The notes: generated from the sequence alone by a model not told the origin. Positions 20,496 to 29,906 are shown, numbered from the stretch's first letter. The stretch: DNA of 64,000 bases from Gyromitra esculenta (GCA_038503075.1 JBCAML010000018.1:124001-188000), one strand, 5' to 3'. Program-made: numbers and translations.

Positions 20496-21767
20496 GACGT
20501 GTACCTTGTGTTCCGCAAGAGTATCGCTATAGATAAGAATATCATCGAGATAAGCTGTGCAGAAAAGATCTAGGTATTCTCGGAGGGAATCATTCACGAA
20601 ACGTTGGAAAGTTCCGGGGGCATTGGTAAGGCCGAATGGCATCACCATGTATTCATAAAGGCCATATCGGGTTCGGAAGGCTGTCTTCCATTCTTCTCCT
20701 TCGGCAATACGGACTTGATGAAAGCCATCACGGAGATCAAGTTTTGAATACCACTGGGCTTTTGCGAGACGGTCTAAGGTTTCTTTGATCAAGGGGGATG
20801 TATATCGGTCCTTAACAGTAAGAGCGTTAAGGCCACGATAATCGACGCAAAGGCGAAGGGAACCGTCAGGTTTGGCGGCGAAAAGGACTGGGGAACCGGC
20901 GGAGGATGAACTGGCACGAATAAAGCCTTTTTCTAGATTATCCTCAATGTACTTCTTCAAGACTAGGAGCTCGTCTCGAGACATGCCATAGAGGGGTCCA
21001 AATGGTGGTTCTTTGCCTTCTTGCAGGGTGATTTTGTGGTCATAGGGTCGGCGAGGGGGGAGTCCTTGAGCTTTGGCCTTATCGAACATGTCTAGATATT
21101 CGTGGTATTCGGCGGGTATTTGTCGTCTCCATTCTTCTTTAGTAGTTTTGCTATCAAGGACTCTATTGATTTCATAGAGGGACATAGAATAAACCTGGAT
21201 ACCCTTTTTTCTAGCAAGCATACGAAAACTGGCGGCGCCGATAAAGGCGGCATTAAGTTTAGTCGGTGGGGAAATAGCTGTGGCCGAGACAATGGGTTGT
21301 TTGGGAGCACAATGAGTGGTGCAGAATTCAGAGTTGAATTCAATGCTTTTATTTGCGAATTGTAGATGAACGTCATGGAGGTTCATCCAGGGAATACCGA
21401 GTACTAGGGGGTAATGGCCTAGTTTGGTAACGAAGAAGGGAGCTTTCTCTGCATGTTGTTGAATAGAGAGTTCTAGGTGGCAGAGGTTGGTAATATCCCC
21501 CGAGGCGATTGCTCGGCCGTCGATGACCTCTAACTGGCTGGGGGTTTTTAGGGGAGATAAGGGCAAGGAATGGTGACGCACGAAATTTTCATCGATGAAA
21601 GCGAATCCTGAGGCTCCAGTGTCAAGAAGTGCGTGTGTTTTTATGATTTTATTTTGGTGGGAAATACTACAAGAAACTACAAAATGTTCCCCATCCAAAT
21701 TATCCTCCACACACACATCCGACACTGAAAACCCAGAAATAGAGAACGCTGACAAAGGAGAAAAATG

Positions 21768-21812
21768 AACCAGAGCAGGGTCACAAGGCGACTCTGGTTG
21801 AACTAGTTTAAA
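21768..21812 (-). promoter_or_regulatory. -1 ribosomal frameshift signal of C
   Basis: Minus-strand T TTA AAC (21806-21812) precedes the gag stop TAG (21803-21805). The stem is AACCAGAG (21792-21799) with CTCTGGTT (21768-21775), a perfect 8 bp with the same spacing as in A and B1. Confidence 0.8.
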
Positions 21813-22228
21813 GACTCAACTGAGTCTGCTGCATCAAGGGTGGAAAAGTGAGGGGGCAACGGTGGAGGAAACACAGAAGAAGCAGGGGGGGCAGCGGCAT
21901 TAGTGGCAGCTCCCCTCATAGCGGGGCGTTTTGAGGCGGAAGGGCAGTTGGAGAAAATATGCCCTTCTCCGGCACAGAACAGACAGCGGTTGTTGGTCTG
22001 CCTCCACGTCTTTTCCTCGGCTGATAGTTTTCTTCTTCCGTTAACCTGAACGTAGCGTTGTTCAGGGGCAGGGCGAGAGGTAGAGGTCCGTCCAAACGAA
22101 AGATCCATTGGGGCAAGTCCTCCTGGGGCAAAGGAGGAGGAAGCAGGAGTAAAGGAGGCGGCGGCGGCGGCGGAGGCGGTGAACTGTCCCATAGTGTTAC
22201 AGGCAGCATTCTTTTTTTCTTCCCTTCT
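21803..22228 (-). pseudogene. Gag of element C, C-terminal half
   Basis: The minus-strand Gag remainder begins RREEKKNAACNTMGQF and carries the CCHC knuckle CLFCAGEGHIFSNC before TAG at 21803-21805. It belongs to the gag half at 13756-14580; TSD GAAGG (as CCTTC at 22224-22228) marks the LTR insertion that split them. An alanine-rich microsatellite-like run (GCC repeats, about 22160-22180) lies in the linker. It overlaps pol by the frameshift signal. Confidence 0.88.
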
Positions 22229-22643
22229 TGCTCGGATCAAACCGGGTAATGGGTTAGGTCGAAATGATTGGTGTTCACGGAGAATTTCTTTTGGGTATAA
22301 TGGCTTTGTTGTTCGGTTAGGTTTCGGTTGTTGTTGGATTGTTGGCTTGTGTTACGAGAAAGAGGGGTATTTAAGCGAAGGATCTCAGTCATTTTTGTAC
22401 TCTTTTCTCTTCTTCCCTTAAGCAACGTTCTCGTTACCTTCTGCTGTAATTGTCGAATACTATCTCGGTTCTACCTCAGAATCCTCGCTGTCTCTGTTTA
22501 CCTTGCTGCGCTTATCTCGCTTTGAGATAGACCTTAGTAGAACTTGTAGACGCTGCACTCTTTGAACGCGTTGTCCCTTTGATTAAGTAGCACTGCTCAC
22601 CTTCGGGATACTGAAGGGCTTAACTCGAAGCTCAACCGTGAGA
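22229..22643 (+). repeat. LTR at right inversion breakpoint
   Basis: A 415-bp LTR, similar throughout to the reversed copy at 14581-14997. Its first 8 bases read TTGCTCGG instead of TTTCACGG, and the first 15 bp with the flank match the gag sequence ATCCGAGCAAGAAGG in reverse. Right flank ACAGG (22644-22648) belongs to copia. Confidence 0.9.
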
Positions 22644-23516
22644 ACAGGTGGCGAAGAAATCAGTTGGATGGTAGGTATCAACTTTATCTATTCAGAATCC
22701 TCGATACGACTCACCCAAACAGCATACCTTCAACGAGTACTCAAGAGGTTTGGGATGGAAGAATCTCGGGCGGTATCTACCCCTTTCGAAAATCACGGAC
22801 TCACAAAACACGAAGGGGAGGCGATTGAGACAACGGAGTTTCAAGCTATCATTGGGTCTCTTATGTATGCAGCAGTAGGAACCAGACCTGACATAGCCTT
22901 TTCAACAATCTGCCTCTCACAATTCGCATCACATCCCGGTCCTGATCACTGGATCGCCGCGAAAAGAATTCTCAGGTATATCAAAGGAACGCTCGACTTC
23001 GGACTCACCTATCCAAGAACAACAAACCAAATAGTCCATTTGGTAGGATATGCTGATGCCAGCTATGCCTCAAATATACCCAATCGACGATCCTTCTCCG
23101 GAAATTGTTTTTTCATCAACGACTGCCTGGTCTCATGGAAAACCAGCAAACAAAAATCAGTTGCAACCTCCACAACCGAAGCAGAATATATGTCACTCTC
23201 CGAGGCAGCAAGGCAATTGGTATGGATGAAGAGGGCAACGAAAAATTTAGGCTTTAAAGGAGTATACGAGTTATTGGAGGATAATACTGGGGCTAAGTCA
23301 CTAGCAGAAAATCCGGTTTTTCATACTCGTTCGAAGCACATTGACGTGCATTTTCATTTTGTTAGGGAGAAATTAGCTAGGAAGGCATTTCTCTTATCCT
23401 ATGTGCCCACTGGGGAAAATGTGGCGGACTTATTTACTAAAGGATTAGGGAGGATTAAACACCAGTTGTTTTCTTCAAAGATACACTGCGATTCGTCAGG
23501 GGAAGTGTTAAAGTAA
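22644..23516 (+). pseudogene. Ty1/copia RNase H and Pol C-terminus
   Basis: It reads open from GGEEISWMVGI through the connection region (LTQTAYLQRVLKRFGM, GSLMYAAVGTRPDIAF) to the RNase H domain: YADASYASNIPNRRSFSG, SWKTSKQKSVATSTTEAEY, then TRSKHIDVHFHFVRE and NVADLFTKGL, all standard copia landmarks. It ends with TAA at 23514-23516, 11 bp inside the 3' LTR. It follows directly, in coding order, the segment at 14998-15054, from which it was cut off by an LTR insertion (TSD ACAGG) and inversion. The piece has no stop codon. Confidence 0.93.
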
Positions 23517-23770
23517 GACTCACGTGTGCATCATGTGATCGGTTACATAGCAGTCCGATGCGGATAGTTTGTTATGCCAACTCGGATAGAATGTTATCCC
23601 GAGTCGGATAGAATAGTGTATGGGGGATCATAGTACTAAGGCAGTAGTACTGGTATAGTTTTTCCTTAAGTACGGGTTATGGGAATAGTTTAGTTCATTA
23701 TCAATATCATTCAGTATCTCCCTCACACCAGCCATCCTGTTTAAACCGCTGTCCTGTGCCTATATTTGAT
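23506..23770 (+). repeat. 3' LTR of the copia element
   Basis: It starts TGTTAAAG after the polypurine tract CAGGGGAAG. Related copies occur at 28582-28846 and 37820-38090. The right end is set only by alignment of the three copies and may be off by several bases. Confidence 0.8.
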
Positions 23771-23809
23771 TGACTGTACCTGGTAGGTAGATGCATAAAT
23801 TCATGCATA

Positions 23810-24616
23810 CTCGCATTTCCAGAATGAATTCGGCACCCAACCACGCTACCACAACAAAGTTGAGAGAAATCACAACCACAAATGACTATAACACCAGAGT
23901 AACTTAGTACTAAGTACTTTAGAGTCTCTTTATACTTAAAACAAAATATAAACTTAAAATATTAAAACCAGGCTGTATTACTAATATCAGGCCAAAAAAA
24001 CAGTACATTGACAGATTTAACCATCATTTCTTAGGTTAAAATATCTCAGACTATCCAATGCCATATAACATAAAGTGAGCCTTGTGCTATATATTCGCTA
24101 TTTTTTGAGTTTTCTTTGAAGGCATTGAAAAAGGCTACCATTGTATTCTTGGGGGGGATCTTCCTGCCTATAGCTTGTCTCGAGCCAGTCCTAATTAGGC
24201 TTAGCTTGTTTATGTAATTACTTCGCCAAGCCATTGGCTCTGGTTCGAGACAAGCCTATAGCTACCAACATGGGTTTTTCCACATTCTCTTAAGTAAATG
24301 AACATAAATTATATGCGACTAACCTACATAGCCCCCTCAGTCACTGTATGATTAATGAGACCAAGGCAGCGAAAACTGGGGGTTTGGTCAAAAAAGGTGC
24401 ATTTTGACCTTAGACCCCCCTTGGACTTTGTTCCCAGACCCTCCCCACAGAACCCCTCCCAGAACAAGCATTTTTCAGGACACCTAAAAGAACCTAATAT
24501 ATTATATCACTAGACATAGAGTTTCTAATAAATCACTGTGATTTTTTATGTGTTGTCGAAATTCGGCAATTTTGGTGTGTTTTGCCGAGGCGCCAAATTC
24601 ATTCTGGAAATGCGAG
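23810..24616. mobile_element. TA-flanked TIR transposon, Tc1/mariner-like, decayed
   Basis: An 807-bp element with terminal inverted repeats starting CTCGCATTTCCAGAATGAAT and continuing to about 25 bp, flanked by TA on both sides (23808-23809, 24617-24618). TA target and TIR length fit the Tc1/mariner superfamily (pogo/Fot1 included). The interior holds a short decayed reading frame (24046-24234) and an imperfect hairpin at 24166-24262. Confidence 0.8.
24046..24234 (-). pseudogene. Possible pogo/Fot1-like transposase remnant
   Basis: A 62-codon frame inside the TIR element. The spacing of WRSNYINK, then SRQAIGRKIPPKN and FFNAFKE, resembles the stretch between the CENP-B helix-turn-helix and the first catalytic Asp in Fot1/pogo transposases. 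The expected NMDE-type box is not present, so if this is a transposase it is decayed. Weak resemblance only, judged by eye. Confidence 0.35.
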
Positions 24617-24618
24617 TA

Positions 24619-25011
24619 CGTATTTATATTTATTAACGATGAATGAAACTAAAACGTATATTGAATAACTAATGACGAGAGCAGAAAAATGTTTCTTGTC
24701 TTTACGTGTAGGAAAATATTGTGACGATTGTCCGTCTGTCCTTCCCTGCTATCAGAACACTTACAAATTTTGATGACGTTATTCAGGTGTACAATATCCT
24801 AAGAAGAAAATACCGCAGAGTTTCTCAAAGGCTGGAAGAACAAGGGATCGCAGCGACAATATAAAAGAAAAAGAAAAAAAGAAAAAAAAATCAAGAAATC
24901 AAGAATAAGTGCAGAAACTGTACTTTGTTGGCGAGAGGAATATATAGTCGGAATCCATGATGAGATCTTGGCTGCCGTTCTTCTATACTTCATGAACCGC
25001 AAAAACATATT
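24619..25011. other. Intergenic, no gene seen
   Basis: AT-rich sequence between the TIR element and the ankyrin end of the kinase-ankyrin pseudogene. An A-rich tract lies near 24860-24890. No coding or RNA feature recognised. Confidence 0.6.
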
Positions 25012-27600
25012 TCACAAATCGAGCAGAGGGGTCGCATTATTTCTTAACAAAAGATTGGCAATCTCTGTATGCCCACCGTTAATCGCCGCCTGTAGGGCTG
25101 TTGGATCGTAGGCGTCACGTGGTTTCGCATTCACGTCGACCTTGTTATCCAACAAGAGCTTGACCGCACCCATATGCCCGCCTCCAGCCGCCGCCTGCAG
25201 TGCTATACGACCCAAGTAACTCCCTGCTTTCGCATTCACGTCGGCCTCGTTGTCCAACAAGAGCTTGACAATGTCAATATGCCCGCTTCCAGCCGCCGCC
25301 TGCAGGGCTGTTCGACCCTGATAATTCCCTGCTTTCGCATTCACGTCGACCTTGTTGTCCAACAAGAGCTTGACCACACCCATATGCCCGCCTTCAGCCG
25401 ACGCCTGTAGGGCTGTACGACCGCTTCCCGCTCGGGCATTCACGGGGGCTTTGCTATCTAGCAAGAGTTTGACAATATCAATATGTCCATTCTCACATGC
25501 CGCAATCAAAAGTTTTCCAATGCCAATATCCCCACCACCATCTGCCACTCGTAATTCTTCCGCTTTCGTGCTCCTGTCACTATTACGTAATAGAAGCTTG
25601 ACAATTTTGATATATCCACTTTCGATCGCCACTTTCAGCGCTTCTCGATCGGCACTGCTGTGGATACCAAATTTCGGTTTATTGGTTAGGAACGACTCTA
25701 CCATATCGAAATTCCCAAGTCTGGTAGCCAACAGGAACGCCTCTTCACAGTCTTTGCTGGTTACAGCATCGGGAACGTTCTTCAGGAGTAAGGTAGCTAA
25801 ACCGACATGCCCTGTCCTAACGGCTCACTGTAGTACTGTCTCATCACCGACGCAGGCCCCGATTTCGAACCTTTTTTTTTAGGAGTAGCTCTATACTATC
25901 GAGTTGCCTAGCTTCTGCCGCCAGCTGAAGTAGCCTTCCTCTGGCTAAATTGCCCATTAATCCTGGTTCACAGCTCGGGGATTCGAGGAGCTTCGAGAGA
26001 GCTGTGTTGTACCCCTTACTAGCGGCTTCGAGAAGTAGAGACGAGATTTTTTTCTTTGCCGAATCTGGAAAAAACTGCACGATATCTTGTTTACCGCTTG
26101 CAATCGATATGCTACTGGCACCTAAACCCAAATCTACTCCAAGGGACTTAAACTATGTTATCACGCTCCTGACAAAATCGCTTGCGTATTGTATCACCCA
26201 TGGATGGTTTAGGGCTTGCGACGCGGTCGGTCGATTATTCGGGTTTGCAGTCAAGAGGCTTTTGACAAAATATATCCCTTCTTCGTCTACTTGTGCCTTT
26301 TGGAAGGGTTCCATCGGAAATTCTCGACTGCCGTGACAATACTGCTGAAGAAAGCCGATGTTGGTTTCGCCTTGTAGCGACTGTGTTACTAGGCCTGAAT
26401 CTGAGTCGTATTCTTCGAAGAATTCCATAAAGGGTGTTTCGGAAGTCAGAAGTTCGTGCACTAGAGAGCCAAATGACCACATATCCAACGCATAGGGGAC
26501 AAAACGTGGCCGTCCAACCCCCCCAGGGCTCGGGAGCAGGCCAATGATTTCAGGAGCGGTATAACCATGAGTCCCGATTCGAGTTCTTATAGAAGTTTTT
26601 TTCGCCCGTTTAGATGCTCCAAAGTGGGCGATTTTGACCCGGATGGGCTCACGGGAAGCGATGAGGATATTCTAATAATTTATTTAGATAATACCGACAA
26701 CAGGAACTCAGGAGTCTAACCTGCGGCTTCAAGTCACGATGATAGATCTTCTTTCCATGAAGAACTTCAAGTCCTTGCAAGATCTGTCTGGTGATCTCTT
26801 TGGCCTCTATTTTTGACACCGGAGTCTTGATGTAGTTACTCAGGTCTCCGTGCTTCATATACTCCATTGCAAGGTATACGTAATCTTTATCTTCGTACCA
26901 ACCGAAAAAATCTACGAAAAGATGCTCATACTAGACCCGTTAATGCCAGATTGTGAGTATACAGGGACATGTAGTCTAAACTTACTCCCTTTAGTTTAAC
27001 CAAAGCCAACAACTCCTGTGATCGGACCATCTCTTCCGATGGATCTCGAGGCAGCATTTTGACAGCTCTCAGTTGTTTATTCTCTTCCTTCCCTTCATCC
27101 TCCTGGAGCCAAACGCTACCAAATCCTCCACTGCTAATCCTTCTGGTTTTCCTCCATGTGGATGTTTTCCACTGTCTGCTTGAAGTTGAAGGAATCCATT
27201 CATAAGTTTTGTGCACCACATAGCCGCTATGGAATTCCGTCTCCAGCTTGTATTCATTAAACCGTCGGAGTAAGGCCGCCCTTTCCTCCAAGGATGAAGA
27301 ATTAGGCGTGGGATTGCGAACAGAACCTCTAGATGAGGAATCTTTCATATGCATTCGTAGTGGAGATTCCGCGCGAGGCTGGAGTGAGGGGCCGCCCGTG
27401 GGACTGAACCGTGTGGTTTGCGTAGGCTGGGAGAATTTAACGGTATCCTCGCTCAAGTCCCTTGCGGTTCCTTTCACACTGTGTTCTAGCCGAGGGAGTG
27501 GTGTCCAAAATCTAATATGCTGGGAGAATTTAACGGTATCCTCGCTCATGTCCCTTGTGTTTCCTTTCACATTGTGTTCCAGCGGGGGGGTGGTGTCCAA
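25012..27600 (-). pseudogene. Protein kinase-ankyrin repeat fusion, decayed
   Basis: A minus-strand gene with two clear introns: 26931-26985 (GTAAGT...TAG) and 26672-26720 (GTTAGA...TAG). Order: low-complexity N-terminus with a duplicated 31-residue unit, kinase glycine loop (ISSGGFGSVW), VAIK-type Lys (RAVKML), catalytic loop YHRDLKP, then IAHFGASK where DFG is expected, an APE-type TAPEI, the C-lobe ending near 26156, a linker, and about eight ankyrin repeats to 25012. Lesions: in-frame TAG at 26153-26155, a frameshift in the A9 run near 25872-25880, and TGA near 25827. The Mg-binding Asp is His (26624-26626). No ATG was found for the N-terminus; upstream exons are possible. The A-run shift could be a sequencing error, but three lesions together argue for a pseudogene. 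Confidence 0.8.
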
Positions 27601-27605
27601 AATGC
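27427..27605 (-). repeat. Two-copy 93-bp tandem repeat in kinase N-terminus
   Basis: Two direct copies with a 93-bp period, each encoding a unit ending SEDTVKFSQ. The period is a multiple of three, so the frame is kept. Confidence 0.8.
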
Positions 27606-28319
27606 AAAATCGTGGGCAGTGAGCCCATACTCCTGTGGGGGGGCCGCTGCGCCAGGTCGGGGTGGGAAACTGTTAGACATAGACAGTAGTGGTACGGGCT
27701 GGGTAGGTATTTTTGTTGCGGTTTGCTATTATACTTCGTGGCGATTTAACTGCGCTGATTGTTCTGTGATTGAGTTGGATTTTCCAGTTGAAACGTATCT
27801 AGCCGGTGGAAAAGGCACGAGGGCTACCCCGCAAGATTGTCGGGGACGAAACACAGCTACTCTATTTCCAGCCAACATTTTAACCAATCATCTGCTGTGA
27901 CAACTTACGTGTACACAGCTGTGGCTCCATAACGAAAGCTTGAGGATGTAAGTGTATGTCGCGCGATTTTGTAGAAGTGCCAGGATTAGGATTGCTCTTA
28001 GATATACGTATGCCATTGAAAGCAAATACTACCTGTATGTCTGGACTGTGTTTGGAGGTTGTTGCTCGCCGTACCTATTAGTACTACGAGTGTAGGGATA
28101 AATAGTTATGACGAACTGTGGCATATCTTCTCCGACCTTTCAGCAGTCATATCTCTTCAACATCAGTACGGTTATCAACTTCTACTTGACATAGTGTCTA
28201 GAATAAAGCTTAATTTGCACATTTACTACTATTTTCATGATCAGGTTAGGAATGTGGTTCATGCTTCGCGTTATCGGAAGCAACATTTGCGCCACAGTTC
28301 TCGCCATGTACTCCTAACT
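27606..28319. other. Intergenic, no gene seen
   Basis: The likely 5' region of the kinase-ankyrin pseudogene starts here. No convincing start exon, RNA gene or repeat recognised. Confidence 0.5.
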
Positions 28320-28514
28320 ACACGTACCGTATGTACTCGTGAAATACGACCCAACTCTGCCTCGTGGCTTACGTAGGGAACAAATGTTGATATAGTATTG
28401 AGCTTGGCGAAAAAGAATCTAAGCCACAGAACTTGACCATTTGGAAGCTCGTTCCCTGCGTAAGCCACGGGGCAGAGCTGGGTCGTATTTCACGAGTACA
28501 TACAGTAGTACGTG
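28320..28514. repeat. Long inverted repeat, arms about 62 bp
   Basis: Arm 28320-28381 (containing CTCGTGAAATACGACCC) is the near-perfect reverse complement of 28451-28514, separated by 69 bp. The arms differ by a few substitutions and a 2-3 bp indel. The pair could form a strong hairpin or be a foldback/MITE remnant. No TSD was found. Confidence 0.8.
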
Positions 28515-28581
28515 TGTGTATCAGTTACACAGGCGCGAATGTCGCTATGCAGTTTAGTCGGATAGAGTGGCGAGAATGACT

Positions 28582-28846
28582 TGTTAAAGTAAGACTCACG
28601 TGTGTCTCATGTGATCGGTCATATAGCAACCCGATGCGGGTAGTTTGTTACACCGACTCGGATAGAATGTTATCCCGAGTCGGATAGAATAGTGCGCGGG
28701 GGATCATAGTACTGAGGCAACAGTACTGATATTGTTTTTCCTTAAGTACGGGTTGTGGGAGTAGTTTAGTTCATTATCAATATCATTCAGTATCTCCCTC
28801 ATACCAGCTATCCTGTTTACCCGCTGTCCTGTATCTACATTCAATA
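28582..28846 (+). repeat. Solo copia LTR
   Basis: About 265 bp, starting TGTTAAAG and closely similar to the copia 3' LTR at 23506. TGACT occurs on both sides (28577-28581, 28847-28851) as a possible 5-bp TSD, but all three copies share a similar end, so the right boundary is uncertain. Confidence 0.8.
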
Positions 28847-28851
28847 TGACT

Positions 28852-29906
28852 GTGGAGTAAACTTGGGTAGGAGTGGGATCTTATCGCGTGTTCAAAATAC
28901 TCCCTATTACGTGCCTCGCTATGGGCTTTCTATGTTTCAGGGGTATATGGGGTTTTCTTACTCCGCTAGGCCTTTCACGTCTTCGAGCCAATCGGCATCG
29001 GCCCGTATGTTCCATCTGGCAATATATATACACGGCGCCATCTCTCTGCTGTCGTTTCTCTCTTCCCCTCCTCATTTTCATTTTCACGGAGATAGAATAT
29101 ACGTATTCGTTGTTTATAGTAGGTTATGGCCGTGCTAGAGCAGCCCTAGCCCTATCAGCCGCACCTTATTTGAGCCTCTAGTCCTTGTTATCCGGCCTGC
29201 CTATGCCTATGGCACCGGACAACCGCTTCGTCTACAATATAGTAAGTTGGAAAGGCTGTGGGCCCACGCACTCTTGGGGTTAGGAATAGTTGTAAATACC
29301 TATTGTCCGATCCAAAAAAGGTGGGTAAAGAACTCATAGAGAGCTGTTGTACGGTGCGTTCGGGACTATGGATAATCGAACACGTAGCTTGGAGATCGAG
29401 TAATTGTTCTATAAAAGTCTGCTATCGTTCTTGACTAAGGCGATCTTGTGATTCGTGCTCGAGTGGAGGTTGATGGGAGTCGCACATCCACATATTCATT
29501 AAACGGCCTTCATTACTTTCTTTCCATCGATGACATGACATTGACACCGGAAATTGCTATTTTTTGCTATTTCACGCCTTGCCGCGAGCACCAACGTAAA
29601 CCGACAGAAGACTATGTACGTACATCTTCGGATACAAATTCAGGAAATACCACTAGTAAACCAAACGACTCAAGCACCGTACATCCGGAACAGAGATTCA
29701 GTCAGTTAGCTTGGCCGAATTTCCAGATGGCCAAAAAAACGGGCATCCCGAGTATCACATTCACGTGTACTCAAAGTCCCATATTGCGTCTCAATGGTGG
29801 AGCGCCAAAGGTAGTAGTTCCGGTTGGTATACGTGTAGCTACCCTAACCCCAACCACCACTTAGTCTTCACGAGTCATATTATATACCAGAGCCATTAAT
29901 CCATAA
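28852..29906. other. Intergenic, no gene seen
   Basis: Several short open frames (up to 138 codons near 29448-29864) have no recognisable domain, intron pattern or homology. I see no supported feature. Confidence 0.5.

Larger units (their letters stand above)
16568..21805 (-). pseudogene. Pol polyprotein of element C, three insertions and a stop
   Basis: The minus-strand pol runs from the frameshift site at 21805 to the 3' LTR. Protease (LLDTGASGFAF) and RT (YLDDILIYS) lie in 20496-21755. It is interrupted by solo LTR 20087-20495 (TSD GACGT), solo LTR 19414-19829 (TSD GAGGG) and a 704-bp TG...CA insertion at 18093-18796. Between these lie RNase H (SDASDF) and the integrase (MDFVTGLPES, SDRGTQF), then GPY and chromodomain (LVEWTGYALPTWEPADYH). 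A CGA-to-TGA stop lies at 19014-19016 in the segment KQLNRRQ. The catalytic D-D-E part reads TDRQTEHLN where A has TDGQTERLN. Confidence 0.9.
13288..22228. mobile_element. Ty3/gypsy element C, split and partly inverted
   Basis: C consists of 5' LTR 13288-13698 (+), gag first half 13756-14580 (+), then, on the minus strand because of an inversion, gag second half 22228-21803, pol 21805-16568 and 3' LTR 16567-16157. The TSD AAACG lies at 13283-13287 and, reverse-complemented, at 16152-16156. The two LTRs are both 411 bp and differ at about three positions, all transitions, so C is the youngest full insertion here. Copia RT sequence (14998-15054, 15455-16156) and a solo LTR lie between the pieces. 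Confidence 0.88.
14581..22643. other. Inversion (about 7.2 kb) between two opposed LTRs
   Basis: LTR 14581-14997 is flanked by GAAGG and CCTGT; LTR 22229-22643 is flanked by CCTTC and ACAGG. CCTTC is the reverse complement of GAAGG, and CCTGT of ACAGG. Re-inverting 14998-22228 restores both TSDs, joins the two gag halves of C, and puts copia integrase, RT and RNase H in one order and strand. This is the signature of crossing over between inverted LTR copies. A mis-assembly across the same repeats would look identical. Confidence 0.85.

Noticed and set aside
25174..25882. Plus-strand frames over the ankyrin repeats
   Set aside because: Shadow frames of repeat-rich coding sequence on the other strand.
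26153..26155. TAG as the true end of a kinase, with the ankyrins a separate gene
   Set aside because: The same frame continues into the linker and the first ankyrin-like repeats, and the linker is shared with the gene at 32401, so one decayed fusion gene fits better.
28863..29181. Two overlapping frames of about 100 codons
   Set aside because: No domain, unusual composition, no intron support; most likely chance.
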